Notes: generated from the letters alone by a model not told the origin. 64,000 nucleotides of DNA from Cercis canadensis (GCA_003255065.1 QAOA01007670.1:558001-622000); one strand, 5' to 3'; positions 24,001 through 37,546 are shown, counted from the stretch's first letter. Numbers and translations are program-made.

Positions 24001-26268
24001 ACGCAAGTTTTTTTTTTTTCCTTCTCTCTTTGGGAGAATTGGCAACAGGGATCGAAAGGTTGGTTATTTGGTCCTTCTTGGTAAATATTCTCCTATTTGG
24101 GTATTCTCCCCCTTTTTTGGATGAAATTATATAGAACTCATATGGAGCTATTGTGTCTGTTTGTTGTTATTAATTACTTCCCCTGCCTACGTATGTAATC
24201 TATGTGCCTACACTTTGGGGATCTCCATAAAAACCCTCCACGACATTGGCTTCTTTCATAATCCCTATAACAGTGACACAAGTAAGTTGATGATAGGAGA
24301 TTTACAATATCCTATGCTGAGAGTTGAGGTCTTGATAGGCCTACACCTGCTAAACTAATCTTGATTCATATGGTGGCTTGATTTTGGCACATCTTTACCC
24401 AGTTTAGTGCATTGATACCCATATTTTGCAATGTCCATTGTTTATTACGTCAAATTAATAACTCTTTTTTTCAACATTTAACTATTTATTCTTTTTTGAG
24501 TTTTGATACTGACTTGGTGGTCATTTTCTGAGCTTGGCAGCTTCATTCCCCAGGTGTTTTGGCTATTGGAAGTAGCATGAAAGGAGAGAATTCATATTCA
24601 CATCACTTGGACTTAGATGTATGTATGGCTTTAAAGTATCAACTGTCTTCTGTGCCTTTTAAACATTTCTCTGACATAATTTGCTACAGTTGACCATCAC
24701 ATCATTGGATGTTTTTCTCTCAGGTTGTGCCCAACAATTAAATTTTTTTTAATTTTTTTTTGTAAAAAAATTATACAGGTTGGTGTTTCGGTTGTGGATC
24801 GTTTTACATTCTACACCCTTGCCTTCTTTGAGATGCTAAATATGTATGACAATGCCTCATTGAGCAGGTAAATGAAGAACTTTTTACAAGTAGCATGAGG
24901 ATCTGATTGGTTTGTCTTACTCCTGTTCAAGTGTCTTTGTAGTCTGTTGTTCTTTTCTGGTCTTGCAAGTTCTTTCCATTGACTTGTACTTTCCAAACAA
25001 TTTTTATTGTTGGAGTTCTGTCTTCTTTGGGTTATGACTCTGGGTAACTAGGAAAATACTGCTTCCCACAATTCCACCATTCATTGGTGTATGCCAATTA
25101 AAGTTTAATTGGTCCATTTTAGATAACACCACTTTCATATGATCTATCTTTGGTGAACACATAACACTTTTCTCCTTCTATTGTGTTGTTAAGAAAGTTA
25201 ATAATCGTGAATAGACCACGAGTAACATAAAAATTTCTTTAAGCCACATCAAGTCATGGCATCATATTTACTGTTTACTCCGGGATTTTTGTGGTTGTTT
25301 TGCAGTCTTTTCAATTCCTATAATCCAAATATGTTGATGTCAACTGCATATCACAGAATGGACCTATACCAACGCCATTTAGAGGAGGTAAGAAGTATTA
25401 CTCAATTTGATGCAATTGATCATTTTCGTAAATTTTTGTGGATTATGTTTACAAATTTAGTTTGCTTAATTATCTGTTCAGTGATTCTGTATATAATTTA
25501 AGGTCACTTGCTTTGCACAAATTGCTGCTGCTTGACAATGCTGATGACATTGCATACTCTGGTGCAAATAGGATATCAGTTGTGCAGTTTATTGATGACT
25601 TTCATAAGTGAAGTTCCAACTGTTTTGAATACTTTCCGTAGTGTGTTGTTCTCAAACTTTAACTTCACTCAAGGACCATGTTCTTTGTCTAGTATAAACT
25701 TTATTGAAGGAGAAATAAACAAAAAAAGGAAAATACCCCTTAACAAGATGAGCAGTTTGCATGTTACACAGAGCATAGCATTAGTTTATTTTTTTGTGTG
25801 TATCTTTCTGTATGTTGTCTATTGAACTTTTCTCACTTGTTGCCAGGTACCTGTGACAAACTTCTTTGGCTCCGTAATGGAAACAATACACACTGAATCA
25901 GGATACAGACCCAAGTCAAGCAAAAACTCTCAAGGGACTAAAATCAAAATGCCGTTGGATCAACCAGTCCCTGACAGTGACAGAAGAATTTTAAGAAACT
26001 CAAATAATGAGGATCCAATTAGTAACCTGAGCACAGAGGTGACTTCTTTATATGCCCTATTAGGATTGGTTTTACGCTATTTCATCTACAACACTACTCA
26101 AAATGAGTGGGATTTACTATGCAGGAATATCTACAGGGTAGTGCCAGATACATATGGAATGCTATTCTCGGCAATGCAGATACTATTGAAAACGTGGATG
26201 CATTTGTGTGCTATGGCCTGCTTTTGATGCTTCCTTTGTTAGTAGTTTCCACATGGCTATCACACTAA
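21025..26268 (+). CDS. GPI8: GPI8/PIG-K, catalytic subunit of GPI-anchor transamidase
   Basis: Ten exons, frame kept throughout: 21025-21197, 21488-21529, 21621-21765, 23004-23233, 23596-23653, 24541-24618, 24779-24867, 25306-25387, 25847-26038, 26125-26268 (TAA 26266-26268); total 1233 nt, 410 aa, near the usual length. N-terminal signal peptide ([15 protein letters not shown]), then the C13 cysteine-protease domain starting [17 protein letters not shown]. The catalytic His lies in [10 protein letters not shown] (about His166) and the catalytic Cys in [10 protein letters not shown] (about Cys208). A single C-terminal membrane span is seen ([19 protein letters not shown]). The enzyme works in the ER membrane with GAA1, PIG-S, PIG-T and PIG-U. 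It cleaves the C-terminal GPI signal of precursor proteins and transfers them to the lipid anchor. The Arabidopsis counterpart is recalled as At1g08750. Nothing looks broken. Confidence 0.96.
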
Positions 26269-27472
26269 CCCAATGTTTGTAGAGTGAATTGTATTTTTTT
26301 TTAGTGTTTTTGAAATGCTAATTTTGAATTATTTTATTTGTGCAATTTTTTAAAGATTTCCAAAAATTTCTTAGCTTTTTTTTCTGTGACTGTAAAATTC
26401 CTTCCCCAACCTCACCTTCGCAAAATCTTCACGCCAGCAAGACAGAGTTCTATGACGACAGAGACGGGGAAGGAAGACGTCGGAGTGAAGCTCCCATGGT
26501 CGGCATCTTGACTTTTCCTGTTGCAGTAGCACCACCACCATCCTACTTCCTACTTCCTACTTCCGACGGCCACAGGGATTGATAATAAATATAAATTTGT
26601 ATAAAAATAAATTTAACAAAATAAGATCATGTTTTAAATCTTAATTTCTATGAAATAAAATTCTTGGTTTATTATCCTTACTCCTCTAAAAATGATTTTA
26701 AATTAGACATTTTTATTATATTTTTTTATAAATTTATTGTGGCATTAATTCAGACATTAATATCATAAAAAATTAATATTTAAATTTTAAATATGATATT
26801 AAGTAATTTGAACCCTTCATTTAAGAGTCCCAATTTGCTTTCCCATTGTCGTGTGGTAATTGAGGAAAAGCCTGGGCGCCATGGCGTTGGTGGATGCTCT
26901 TTCTTTTTTTTAAAAAAAAAAATTATCATGGAAAAGCTTGGGTGCCATGCTTGTAAATGAGAGGAAGATGACTGAAAATGGAGAAGTGCGACCAAATATG
27001 AAAAAAAGAATGAAGTTAGGGCGCTCAGGTAATGAAAATGCAAGAAATATAGTTTCAGGGGAGATGCGGGAGGAAAATGCTGAGTGGGGGAGAAGAGAGG
27101 AGAAGAGAAGAGAAGAGAAGAGAATGATTAAGAATAATTAAAAAAAAAAAAAAGACTAAATCGTTGAAAATAAAAAGTAGAGAACCAAATCATTCATTTG
27201 GACAAAATAAGGGATTAAAATTGTAATTAAGCTTAATATATAACAACAAATAAGCCACCCATTTTTTGGTAATGGGGAGAAGTAGAAGGAATTTTACATT
27301 TTTAATGAGGGCAATTTTGTTAAATGATATATATAGCTATCGAAATTTTTTTCACGTTGTGGGGGCATCCTTATACATAGATCCGCCCCTACGTAGTATA
27401 GCATATGAGGTCTGGATCAAAATTCTGGCTTTGCATTTGCATGGCATATGGTAGGATTATTGGTCTGACAGA
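26269..27472. other. Intergenic between convergent GPI8 and RH28
   Basis: AT-rich. A GC-richer island at about 26400-26580 includes three tandem CCTACTT units but no recognised protein. An AGAGA/AAGAG microsatellite lies at about 27090-27123 and A-tracts near 27140. 26860-26885 and 26930-26955 share AAAAGC(C/T)TGGG(C/T)GCCATG, probably fragments of one old repeat. Confidence 0.5.
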
Positions 27473-30400
27473 CTACCTGCGCTTGTACCTGAAAAGAGTA
27501 TTTGGATAAAAGTAAGATCTTATTTCTATTTACAGTGTGAAAACAAATATAACATAGATAAATATGTTAGTAAGCTGTTGGTCCCTCCTTAAACCTCACT
27601 CTACATTAATCCCTCATTTCCATTTTGGAAACAAGAGACACTTTCTGATGACTCAATCAAGATATCTATATTAGAGGCTGAAAAGTAAGCACAGGAATAA
27701 CTAGTTAGATTCAGTAGAAATGAGAAAATTATGATTAATACCTTGACTTGCTTTTAAATGAACTCTTGGACTTCTTTCCTGCTCCAACACCTTTTCTTTT
27801 TGGCTTTTTCTCACTCATGTCATTCTGGAATAGATCCTGCATCTCCTCTGTCCTTGAACTAGTCTTACGGGGAGGACGATTGGATTTACTTTTACCCTTC
27901 TTCAAAATCTTGCCAGCATCTGTTGCCTTCTTCACTGCCTTTGCTGCTTTTGCCCGTCGGTATGCTAGATCAACAAGTGACATTCCACCCTTTTCTTTCT
28001 TATTTTTCCCATTAGCCTGCAGTTTTATGCATTTAAGTCTAATGACCATCCACTACAATTAAAAATAAAGATAGGAAAGAGATGGGAAGAGTCACAAGTA
28101 TGTGCATATTTGCCACTGTAGGAATGACAGCCACGCATCAATGCTGCTTTCAAAACCATGGCTATCAATCATTTTCATCCTAAAACTTACAGTGACCAAA
28201 TGCCCCAGTGCATTGGCTCTAAATTTTTCATTTATAAAAAATCAAAAACAAAGTTCTGCCAAAATTCAGCTCTAAGTTCACCAATCACTCTTACTAACAA
28301 CTCTGCTTCTTTCATGCAAAACTAACATAAAAGAAGTCATTGCTGTAGACAGAAGGGAAAGGAATACATACCTCTAGCTTTTCTGTAGTCCCTTCATCCT
28401 CCAGCATCTCTCTAGCTGCTTCCAGTTTTCTACGCTTCTTCCTGGGCATATTTTTCTACACCACAGAAGTTTTTATCAGACAAATGTATAACTAAGCATA
28501 AGCATGCTTATGTATACTGTATATAGGTAAAAAGAATATATAAATCCGTAAGTACAGCTAAATTGGGGAAGACTGCTTACTTCTCGCTCTCGCTTCCTCT
28601 TTTCCTTCATTTTTAGGTCTTCAGCTTCTTGTGCGCTAATTAACTCCTTCCCAGAACTCTTTGTCTTGTCCATAGACGCCTGTCAACAGATTTTGCATTT
28701 GTATTATTGTTACTGAACTATGTTTCACACAAGCAAGGAAATTTGAACTTAAAAAACTCGTGTCATTGAGATCATTAGTTCAATTGGCATGTATCCTTCA
28801 ATGCAAAGTTTTCAGGCTCTAGAAGGGGAATAGCCAACTTTCGGTATATGCATTACAATGGCCATATAGAACATGGGAGAATGAGGTCCTGTAATGTGAG
28901 CAAAATCCTGTGATTGGAAAAATATAATTTATCTCCTAGGATCATCCTCCTCCCCCTGTCTCACTCCTTTTATTTGATTGAGGAAGATTGTTGGGAAGAA
29001 TATATCAAGTTTTGAATAATCCCAGAAGGCCATGTTATGGCCATCTTGAATTGTCTAAAAATTTCAAAATTCATTGAAACTACCCCCAAATTTTATATAA
29101 AATATTGAAACAAAATATGAATAGTAGAGCAAGATCTGTAGCAGTATATATACATAAACACACGAGAGCTCACCTTTGCTGCTTTCGCAGCAAGCTTCTT
29201 CTCCTTCTCCGTCTGAAACCAGGTTCTTTTGGGGCGGGAATAAATCTCTTCCTTAAGTGCAATCATGTTTTCTGCCTGCCCATATCATAGAAGTGAATGA
29301 TCTTATTAAAGAGGAGCTTTAGCATGAGACCACGCTAACAGCCATACCATAGCTTCAAAGCCATAAAACATTTACTGCACTATGAGGGCACTACAATTTT
29401 TTAAGTGATGCTACTTCAGAAAAGCTATTAAGACATGTGAACACACAACACTCGAAACAAAGTACATTGAGTGTGTAAACCAGGCTTCCCAGGGTTAAAA
29501 GAAGCACCACAAAAGACAACTAATCATACCTTTGTTGCCTCCATTTCAGCTTTTCTTAGGGCTATTTCTTCCCTGCATGAATTCAAATATATAAATGAGG
29601 TACTACAGTGAAGAACGAGAATGGAGCTCTAACAATTAGATATAATTAAAACCTCTCTTCTCGAAGAATTGCAGCAATTTGATCCTCCATTTGCTCAATT
29701 ATACGAGACCACTTAGTTATAGATTGCTCTGCAACAATACGGCTCTTCAGCCTTGAACCAGCTCTCTTTGCCTAATTGATTAAAATCAACAATTACATGA
29801 CAAACTTCAATTATTAATTCTAGAAAAAAAGACTTAACATTTCTTGAATAGCAGAAGGAAGAAAGACCCAAAAGTCAAGATATCACACAAATTTTATATC
29901 CCATAAGGAAGAGAGCAGAACGAAGTATATCTCCAAGGCAAATAAATATAAAGAAATAAAGTTGAAAACAAGTGCCAAAATTCTGAGAATGATGCTCACA
30001 ATGGCTTTTAAAAGTGATCTGTCATTATCAGTCACAAATGTGACAGCATATCCTTCCCTACCAGCTCTTGCAGTGCGACCCACTCGATGAACATAACTTC
30101 AGCATGAAATAAAAGAAATTAATGTCACCAGGATGGTCAAGAGAGAATGAGATAACATTTAAGTGAAACCAACATTTTTACATGTACAATTAATAGCAAC
30201 CTAAGAAGCAATGAAGGAAAACGTAAAACTGCAGTATGCACAAGGAAAAGTAGCACATGTCAAAATATTAATCATCAAGAGTGGAGTTAGTAACATGATC
30301 ATAGAATTTAGCATCTACCTGGTAAGTTCTCGTGGACATGCAAAGTTGATAACTGTTTGAACACCAATAATGTCAAGGCCCTATAATAAAAATAAAAAGA

Positions 30401-33400
30401 TATGTAAGAGTGTTAAGCTAATCCAAACTGCTGAAATATTTTGAGTCTTTACTGTCAAAAGAATATGTCAAAACACCAAAAATCTATTGTGCATGAATTC
30501 TCCTTGAATTAAAGTGTTTTCACTAGCTTTACCCTGTGTCCCGAGATAACGGGTTGAAATTGGAAGGTGTTTGAGACATTAACACAGGCTTTAAGACAAA
30601 ATTGTGTAGAACAACATACACACTGAAATAAAAAGAGATAACTGCTGAATAGATTCTTACACGAGCAGCCACGTCAGTTGCAATCAAAAATTCAACCTGC
30701 TGCTGCCTAAACTGTTCCAAAGCCTACACACAACCATAAGTGAGGTTTATCATAGGGCAATAATATGATGCACAACCACATTCAATAAAGCAAAACCTTT
30801 CAACAAAAATAAATAAAAAAGGAAAATATGTAGCAAATACAAATGAAGACTACTATTTCAGTACCCAAAAGGCAATAACATAGTTATAAAGAGAATTAAA
30901 GAGACCAAATAAACAATACACAGATCAAAGAAAGAGCCATACTTCAAGGCGCTGGGCCTGAGTAAGATTTCCATGAAGCTCAGCTGCCTTCAAGCCAGCT
31001 AATCCAAAGATAATCTTCAACCTATGCGCAGCTTGCTTTGTTCCACTGCAAAGTATAACAAAGATCATTAAACACTTACGAAAGACAAAAGGTAGGACAA
31101 TAGTGACAGAAGGCACAAAATTTAACCAGCACAAGAAAATTTTATGACATGCCCCTCAATTCTGAACATATTAATTGTTAATTATTGAAAGCATAGTCAA
31201 AAGGGAGTTAGACTCAAAATCTGGAATAAAGGACTAGAAATTTTTAGTTTGATGTAATCATGAAACAGGTCATGATCATCAAATTTGCATGTGCCAGTAA
31301 TTTCCTAGAAAATGTAGTATATATAGTATAGTATATGACGATGAACCAAACCTGAAGATGATCACTTTAGAAGTAAAAGTCTTGGAGCACAAAGCGAGAA
31401 GAACAGCTTCCTGATTTACTTCCCTCATTCTTCGTATTCTAACCACTCTGAAAAAGAAAGAACAATAGTTGACACAGCTGTAGGGATTTTACTAGAAGAT
31501 ACAAACTTACTTGTATTAAATAAGAACTTTATATTAAAAAGATTATTATAAACTATATGCTCCCACAAGCATGAACACCAGTTTTTTTTGTTTCTCTGCA
31601 TTTAAGTTTCAAAAATTCTTTGTGTATGGCCTACCAACAAAATTATTTTGACTGCATGTGAGGGGGCATATAAGAAAAAATATAAATGATTGATATGCTC
31701 ACTAAAAGCTTAGGATTTTAGAATAACTTATAATTTATCACTTTAATATGACATAAACCTAAACTAAGAAAACCATAACATACAGAATGAAGGATAAATT
31801 TAGAAAAACTGGAGGGAATGAATAAAACGAAGAAATTACTCCTCAGTTAAGGTTGCAGGCCGTTTTGTAGATGGGTCAGCAGATAGACGCACAGGCTTTG
31901 TCAGTGAAAGTTTAATAAGTTGGTCAACCTCCTCAGTCATTGTAGCTGAAAATAGCATGGTCTGCCTTCTTTTGGGACACAGGCGAACCTGTTATAGAAC
32001 CAAACATGTTAGACATTCTCCCAAAGTTGAAGGGATGAAAGGTAAATCAACAAATTTCAATACTATGACTTTTGCATTATAGAACTAGTGAAATTTACAA
32101 GTTCTTGAATTTCAGCACTAAATCCAAGCTCTAAAAGACGATCGGCCTCATCAAGGATTAGAACGGCGAGATCATCCAAATCCACTGACATAGAATTGCG
32201 TAAATGATCTATCATGCGTCCTGGAGTGGCCACAACAATATCTGGCATAGATCTCAAGGCTGCCTCTTGCACCTAGTCATGAGATATATATAGAGAAGGT
32301 AATCAGTATTTCCAAGTAACTGGATAATAGGAGAAAAATTAAGAAACTATCAAAAGCATCAATACATTATTCTTGTGAAAAATAAATCACTTTACCATGT
32401 CCTCATATATATTATGACAATCCTTATTAATAAGATGAAGCACTGATTATGTCACTATTAATTACAATGCTTTGTTGCCATAGTTTTTTTTTTTTTTTTT
32501 TAATTAAATGATACTCCTGCAAAGTTTTTCTGCAAAAAGTTTCATTGTCTCCTAATTTATGAGAAAGGTTCATGTTGTGTTGATTTCATAATTACCAATG
32601 AAAGAGACTTATGCATATTTTGTAGTCATAGATGCTGTAAAAGATTATAATGAGTTAATGTACTATAATTGAAATCAAAGGCCTGACTTGCATGTCAAAC
32701 ATAAGAGGAAGTGGTAGAAGACAGAAAGCAGTAAGATGAATACTTTACAAAGAGCAAAACCCAACAAACACATGTTAGAAATTAAACCATTAAAAAATTG
32801 AACTAGTATCAAACCTTCGTTGATAAACCCCCAACAACCAGGCAACACCTTATATCAGTAAACTGTGCAAGCTTCTCTACCATACTGTGAACTCTGCAAA
32901 ACATGACTAGGTATAAATTTTTGATAAATATATAACACAGATATGTATAGTAAGATTTGCTGTAAGTAAACAAATTGGAAGGCTAAAACAAAGCCTATTC
33001 TGAACTTGAGCATCCACAAGCGTGTCCTAAAATTTACAATGAAGTTGTGTCTCAAAGATTTCAATACCTTTAAAATCAGAAAGAGATAAAAGACATTAAT
33101 TACTGGGCAAAATTGATGCATCAGATGCACAACCATATATTCTCATTGAAGCTCAAGCCTTTGAATGCCTTGAAGAACCCATTCTATTTGTGGCATACTA
33201 CTAGGAAGAGCAAACAAAGCCAAAGAAAAAAAAATGAAAAAAAAAATAAAAAATGCAATTTAGTTCCCTAGTCTAGCCATTAGTCCAAGACCTCCTCAGT
33301 TTTTCTCTTGGCACAACTGCATATTTGAGTGCTTTTACATTACATATGTAACTCAAAAACAAACGAGAATACATACTGGACTGCCAATTCTCTGGTTGGA

Positions 33401-34365
33401 GTAAGAATGAGAACCCTGATGGCCTGCATGCGTTTTGGACGGAACAATAACCTCTCTAAAGTAGGCAGGGCAAATGCAGCAGTCTACATCCAAGTAAAAT
33501 CACAGGAACAAAAGACATCAATACTTATGATCACACAATTATTCAAAAAGCTGAATTGTAGCAGTCTCATCCAAACAAAAAAGATTACCTTCCCTGACCC
33601 AGTAATGGCACTTCCACATATATCACGACCAGTTAATGCCAATGGTATACACGCTGCCTACATCATATCCATAAAACTAAGTAATCTACAGAGCAAGTAC
33701 AACCCACAATGCAGAGTCTCAAAAACAAATATTAGATGAAATAGTTCAAGCAAAGTAGAAACCTGGATGGGAGTTGGTTTACTGTATGCCAAGGCCTCAC
33801 AAGCCCGTAGCAAAGGACGTGACAAGTTAAGCTTCATGAACGAATGAGCATGGAAGGAGACTCCATCCGATGAGGCAAAGAAAGATTTGCTCTCACCAAC
33901 ATCACCATCTCCATCATTTTCATCTTCTGGTCTATAATCTTCCTAAATAATCCAATTACAAAACAACCCAGATAAGAATAAGCACTAGCTTCGATCAGAA
34001 ATCAGCAGGGAAGCTGTAAAATTGGGAAAGTCCATTACTTGTTTGTCGGGTTCGGACTCTGAGCTATCACTGTCATCTGCTGTGGCTTGTTCAAGTGGGG
34101 CAGAACGTTCTTTCAGAGCTCTGGAGATTTTGTAATCAACCGAGGTTGTGCTTCGGCGGGCATGTTCCTCTGCGACTGATTCAGTGTACTTAGCGAAGTC
34201 CCATGGAGATTGAGTTTTCTTCTTCTTCGATATTGGTGCTGCTCCTTCTTCTTCTTCGCCGCCTTGTTCTTGTTGTTCGTCTTCTGAACTTTCTTCCTGC
34301 TCTTCGTCATCTGTTTCACGGTACTCAAGCTCTTCGTCGCTGGCAGGTTCGAATATGAAAGCCAT
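27473..34365 (-). CDS. RH28: DEAD-box RNA helicase, DDX27/Drs1 type (RH28)
   Basis: Nineteen exons on the minus strand: 34039-34365, 33763-33942, 33589-33657, 33377-33483, 32815-32893, 32099-32272, 31840-31988, 31352-31447, 31045-30943, 30723-30661, 30380-30319, 30096-30000, 29771-29653, 29572-29530, 29275-29174, 28679-28581, 28455-28372, 28016-27742, 27488-27473. Their sum is 2244 nt, giving 747 aa in one frame. Start [15 protein letters not shown], then an acidic N-terminus. All helicase motifs are present: Q motif PTPIQ, Walker [19 protein letters not shown] (about 295-298), SAT (about 326-328), [20 protein letters not shown]. The C-terminal part is Lys-rich ([19 protein letters not shown]) and ends KSKSRYKRR. 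Known role of the family: ATP-dependent RNA helicase of the nucleolus needed for 60S pre-ribosome assembly. Arabidopsis counterpart recalled as At4g16630. The last exon is only 16 nt. Exons 4 and 5 overlap or abut a segment repeated in the misassembled block near 35 kb. Confidence 0.95.
32499..33476. repeat. Segment of RH28 that reappears at 34811-35789
   Basis: This stretch covers exon 5, the intron on each side and most of exon 4 of the helicase gene. It is repeated almost exactly after the N at 34810 (offset 2312, with one extra A in an A-tract). By eye three substitutions were seen. Here it sits in its correct gene context. Confidence 0.9.
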
Positions 34366-35964
34366 TGTTGAGAACACAACAGAGAACGTAGAAGGTCGTT
34401 TATTCGCAGCTTCGGCCGCAGGGTTTAGAAGAGGTTTCAGGGTTGAGTTCCCTTCACAGCCTTAAGCTCCGATGGAGCACTTTCCGGTCCGGGTCGGGTC
34501 TCCGTTTCCCAGGGGAGAGATTGACGGTTGACCAGGTAAATGAAATATTGAGAAAATTCGAATTTACCTCAATTATGTATAATTTACCTTCAAAATTATA
34601 AAAATGTGTAAGGAGTTTATAAACTATCAAAATGTGTAAAAAAAACATTGATTTCTAAATGGCCGTCTAAAAATAGACAAAAAACATCACATGTCACTTT
34701 TATTTTCCTCTTACTTGCGTGACACATGACATTTTTTGTTCATTTTTAGAAGGTTGTTTGGGGATCGTGATTTTTTTACACATTTTAATAGTTGATGAGA
34801 ATTTTTTGTNTTTAATTAAATGATACTCCTGCAAAGTTTTTCTGCAAAAAGTTTCATTGTCTCCTAATTTATGAGAAAGGTTCATGTTGTGTTGATTTCA
34901 TAATTACCAATGAAAGAGACTTATGCATATTTTGTAGTCATAGATGCTGTAAAAGATTATAATGAGTTAATGTACTATAATTGAAATCAAAGGCCTGACT
35001 TGCATGTCAAACATAAGAGGAAGTGGTAGAAGACAGAAAGCAGTAAGATGAATACTTTACAAAGAGCAAAACCCAACAAACACATGTTAGAAATTAAACC
35101 ATTAAAAAATTGAACTAGTATCAAACCTTCGTTGATAAACCCCCAACAACCAGGCAACACCTTATATCAGTAAACTGTGCAAGCTTCTCTACCATACTGT
35201 GAACTCTGCAAAACATGACTAGGTATAAATTTTTGATAAATATATAACACAGATATGTATAGTAAGATTTGCTGTAAGTAAACAAATTGGAAGGCTAAAA
35301 CAAAGTCTATTCTGAACTTGAGCATCCACAAGCGTGTCCTAAAATTTACAATGAAGTTGTGTCTCAATGATTTCAATACCTTTAAAATCAGAAAGAGATA
35401 AAAGACATTAATTACTGGGCAAAATTGATGCATCAGATGCACAACCATATATTCTCATTGAAGCTCAAGCCTTTGAATGCCTTAAAGAACCCATTCTATT
35501 TGTGGCATACTACTAGGAAGAGCAAACAAAGCCAAAGAAAAAAAAATGAAAAAAAAAAATAAAAAATGCAATTTAGTTCCCTAGTCTAGCCATTAGTCCA
35601 AGACCTCCTCAGTTTTTCTCTTGGCACAACTGCATATTTGAGTGCTTTTACATTACATATGTAACTCAAAAACAAACGAGAATACATACTGGACTGCCAA
35701 TTCTCTGGTTGGAGTAAGAATGAGAACCCTGATGGCCTGCATGCGTTTTGGACGGAACAATAACCTCTCTAAAGTAGGCAGGGCAAATGNTTGCATCCTC
35801 TAAAAAAATTAAAAATATCCCATGCAATATGAGTTAAATATTATATATCCTATTTTTTTATTCTAAATTCCTTTTTCAACTTCCATGATAGGCACCCTTT
35901 AACTTATTATTTAGATGATGTTGAATATTTTTTTTTGATAAAAAAANTTTTTGATAAAAAAAAT

Positions 35965-36451
35965 GTTTAAATGTACTACAAGTCTACAAGTTCTTATAAT
36001 TTAAATGAATTTTGAATCAGATTTATATATATATTTTTCCTTTTTTGAGATCCTTATAATATAATTTTTTTAATTGGGTCTTTACCATTACCCAAAATTA
36101 TAAATTTGTTAGTTTAGTGTTCACATATCAAATGGTTAGTTTATGTGACAATAAAAGAAACTAATGTGGCGCCAAAATAACATACAAATTGCCAAAGTAG
36201 AAAGAGAATGGAAGAATATGAAATATAATGTGGTGATAATTTTTGTGCCACACCAGCTTATTTTATTGCTACATAGACAAGACATTTGTCATGTGAGTAC
36301 TAAACTAACAAATTTATAATTTGTGGTAACGACAAGGACTTAATTAAAAAAAATTCAAACTATAAGAATCCTAAAAGAGATTTTTTTCTTTTATAAATAC
36401 ATGATTTAAAATTCATCCAAACTATAATAATTTGTAGTACATTTAAACCAT
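35965..36451. mobile_element. Allelic copy of the long palindromic element inside the misplaced block
   Basis: Same sequence as 38157-38643, carried along in the displaced segment; see that entry for structure. Not an independent insertion. Confidence 0.6.
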
Positions 36452-37094
36452 AAAAGAAAACAAAAACTCCTCAATTACTACAACTTCTCTATTTTCTATT
36501 AGGATTTATTTGGAAATTACTTAGAAAGGGAAAAGAAATGAAAGGGGAGGAATAAAACTCCCCTGTCAATTGTTTGGAAAATTTATTTTAAAAAAGGAGA
36601 TGAGACCGATGGATAAGATGCAACCCCCACACTATTTTTTTAGTCCATTTTTCTGTTCTTCTAAATTGAGGGGTTTGAAAAAAAATATATTAAAATAACT
36701 ATTATACTTCTTTATTTTTTTTAAAATTCTTCATCCATTTATTAAAAAATAAGTATATTATATTATTTAATTTTATATTAAATATATCCATTTTTATAAT
36801 AAAGAATAAACTAATAAAAATATTTTACAATATAACTTTTCATTTTCTCTCATTTTACTAATTTTTATCATTCAAACAAATAAATAAAAAACTTCTCATT
36901 TTTTCTTCCTTTCCTTTTTCTCTCTTCTCATTTTTTTTTTCATCACTTTAAACTCCAAACAACCCTTAGCCATGCAAATAAATACTTTCGAACAAATAAG
37001 TCTATTTTTATATCACCTTTAAACAAACATAGCCAATGAGGTTTTGAGATAAATTACTCTAATTTAATTTTCACATATCACATTGACCTCGCAT

Positions 37095-37194
37095 TAGAGC
37101 TGTCAAACGGGCCGGCCCGCCCCGGCCCGCCTCAACCCGCCACCCAAACGGGGCGGGGCGGGCTGAGAAAACCTCAATCCAACCCAACCCACTG
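37095..37194. mobile_element. Truncated copy of the hAT MITE end (in misplaced block)
   Basis: First 100 bp of the element at 39287-39810, including TAGAGCTGTCAAACGGG and the preceding CCTCGCAT, cut at the N at 37195. It is part of the displaced allelic segment, not a separate insertion. Confidence 0.8.
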
Positions 37195-37218
37195 NTTGAC
37201 CAGGTAAATGAAATATTG

Positions 37219-37546
37219 AGAAAATTCGAATTTACCTCAATTATGTATAATTTACCTTCAAAATTATAAAAATGTGTAAGGAGTTCATAAACTATCAAAA
37301 TGTGTAAAAAAAACATTGATTTCTAAATGGCCGTCTAAAAATAGACAAAAAATATCACATGTCACTTTTATTTTCTTCTTATTTGCATGACACATGACAT
37401 TTTTTGTTCATTTTTAGAGGGTTGTTTGGGGATCATGATTTTTTTACACATTTTAATAGTTGATGAGAATTTTTTGCACATTTTTATAGTTTTAGGGTAA
37501 ATCACACATAACCTTAATCTGAAGGGGGTAAATTAAATTTTTTCCT
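37219..37546. mobile_element. Palindromic Mutator-like MITE, second family member (~328 bp)
   Basis: Starts AGAAAATTCGAATTTACC and ends GGTAAATTAAATTTTTTCCT as an imperfect inverted repeat. Internal words (ATGTGTAAAAAAAACATTGA, GGCCGTCTAAAAATAGAC, TTGGGGATCATGATTTTTTT) parallel those of the element at 13373-13707. Flanks GAAATATTG (37210-37218) and GAAATCTTA (37547-37555) agree at 7 of 9 positions, again a decayed 9-bp duplication. The part up to 37477 is also present at 34551-34809 because of the assembly duplication. Confidence 0.7.

Larger units (their letters stand above)
34811..37194. other. Probable misplaced haplotype block (~2.4 kb)
   Basis: The block has three parts separated by single N bases. 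34811-35789 equals 32499-33476 (inside RH28); 35791-35946 equals 38000-38155; 35948-37194 equals 38141-39386. Sequence before the block (34528-34809) is repeated right after it (37196-37477). Joining 34809 directly to 37478 would remove every duplication. The copies differ from their partners by few substitutions, like alleles. The RH28 exons inside (copies of exons 4 and 5) are not a second gene. Confidence 0.88.

Noticed and set aside
26400-26582. Possible gene in the GC-richer island after GPI8
   Set aside because: Short frame with no recognised motif, a CCTACTT repeat and no splice partners; probably spacer or old transposon DNA.
27748-28062. Plus-strand Phe-rich open frame
   Set aside because: Antisense shadow of the Lys-rich last large exon of RH28.
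34811-35789. A second, partial DEAD-box helicase gene
   Set aside because: It is an allelic copy of RH28 exons 4-5 and introns, bounded by N bases, in the misplaced block.
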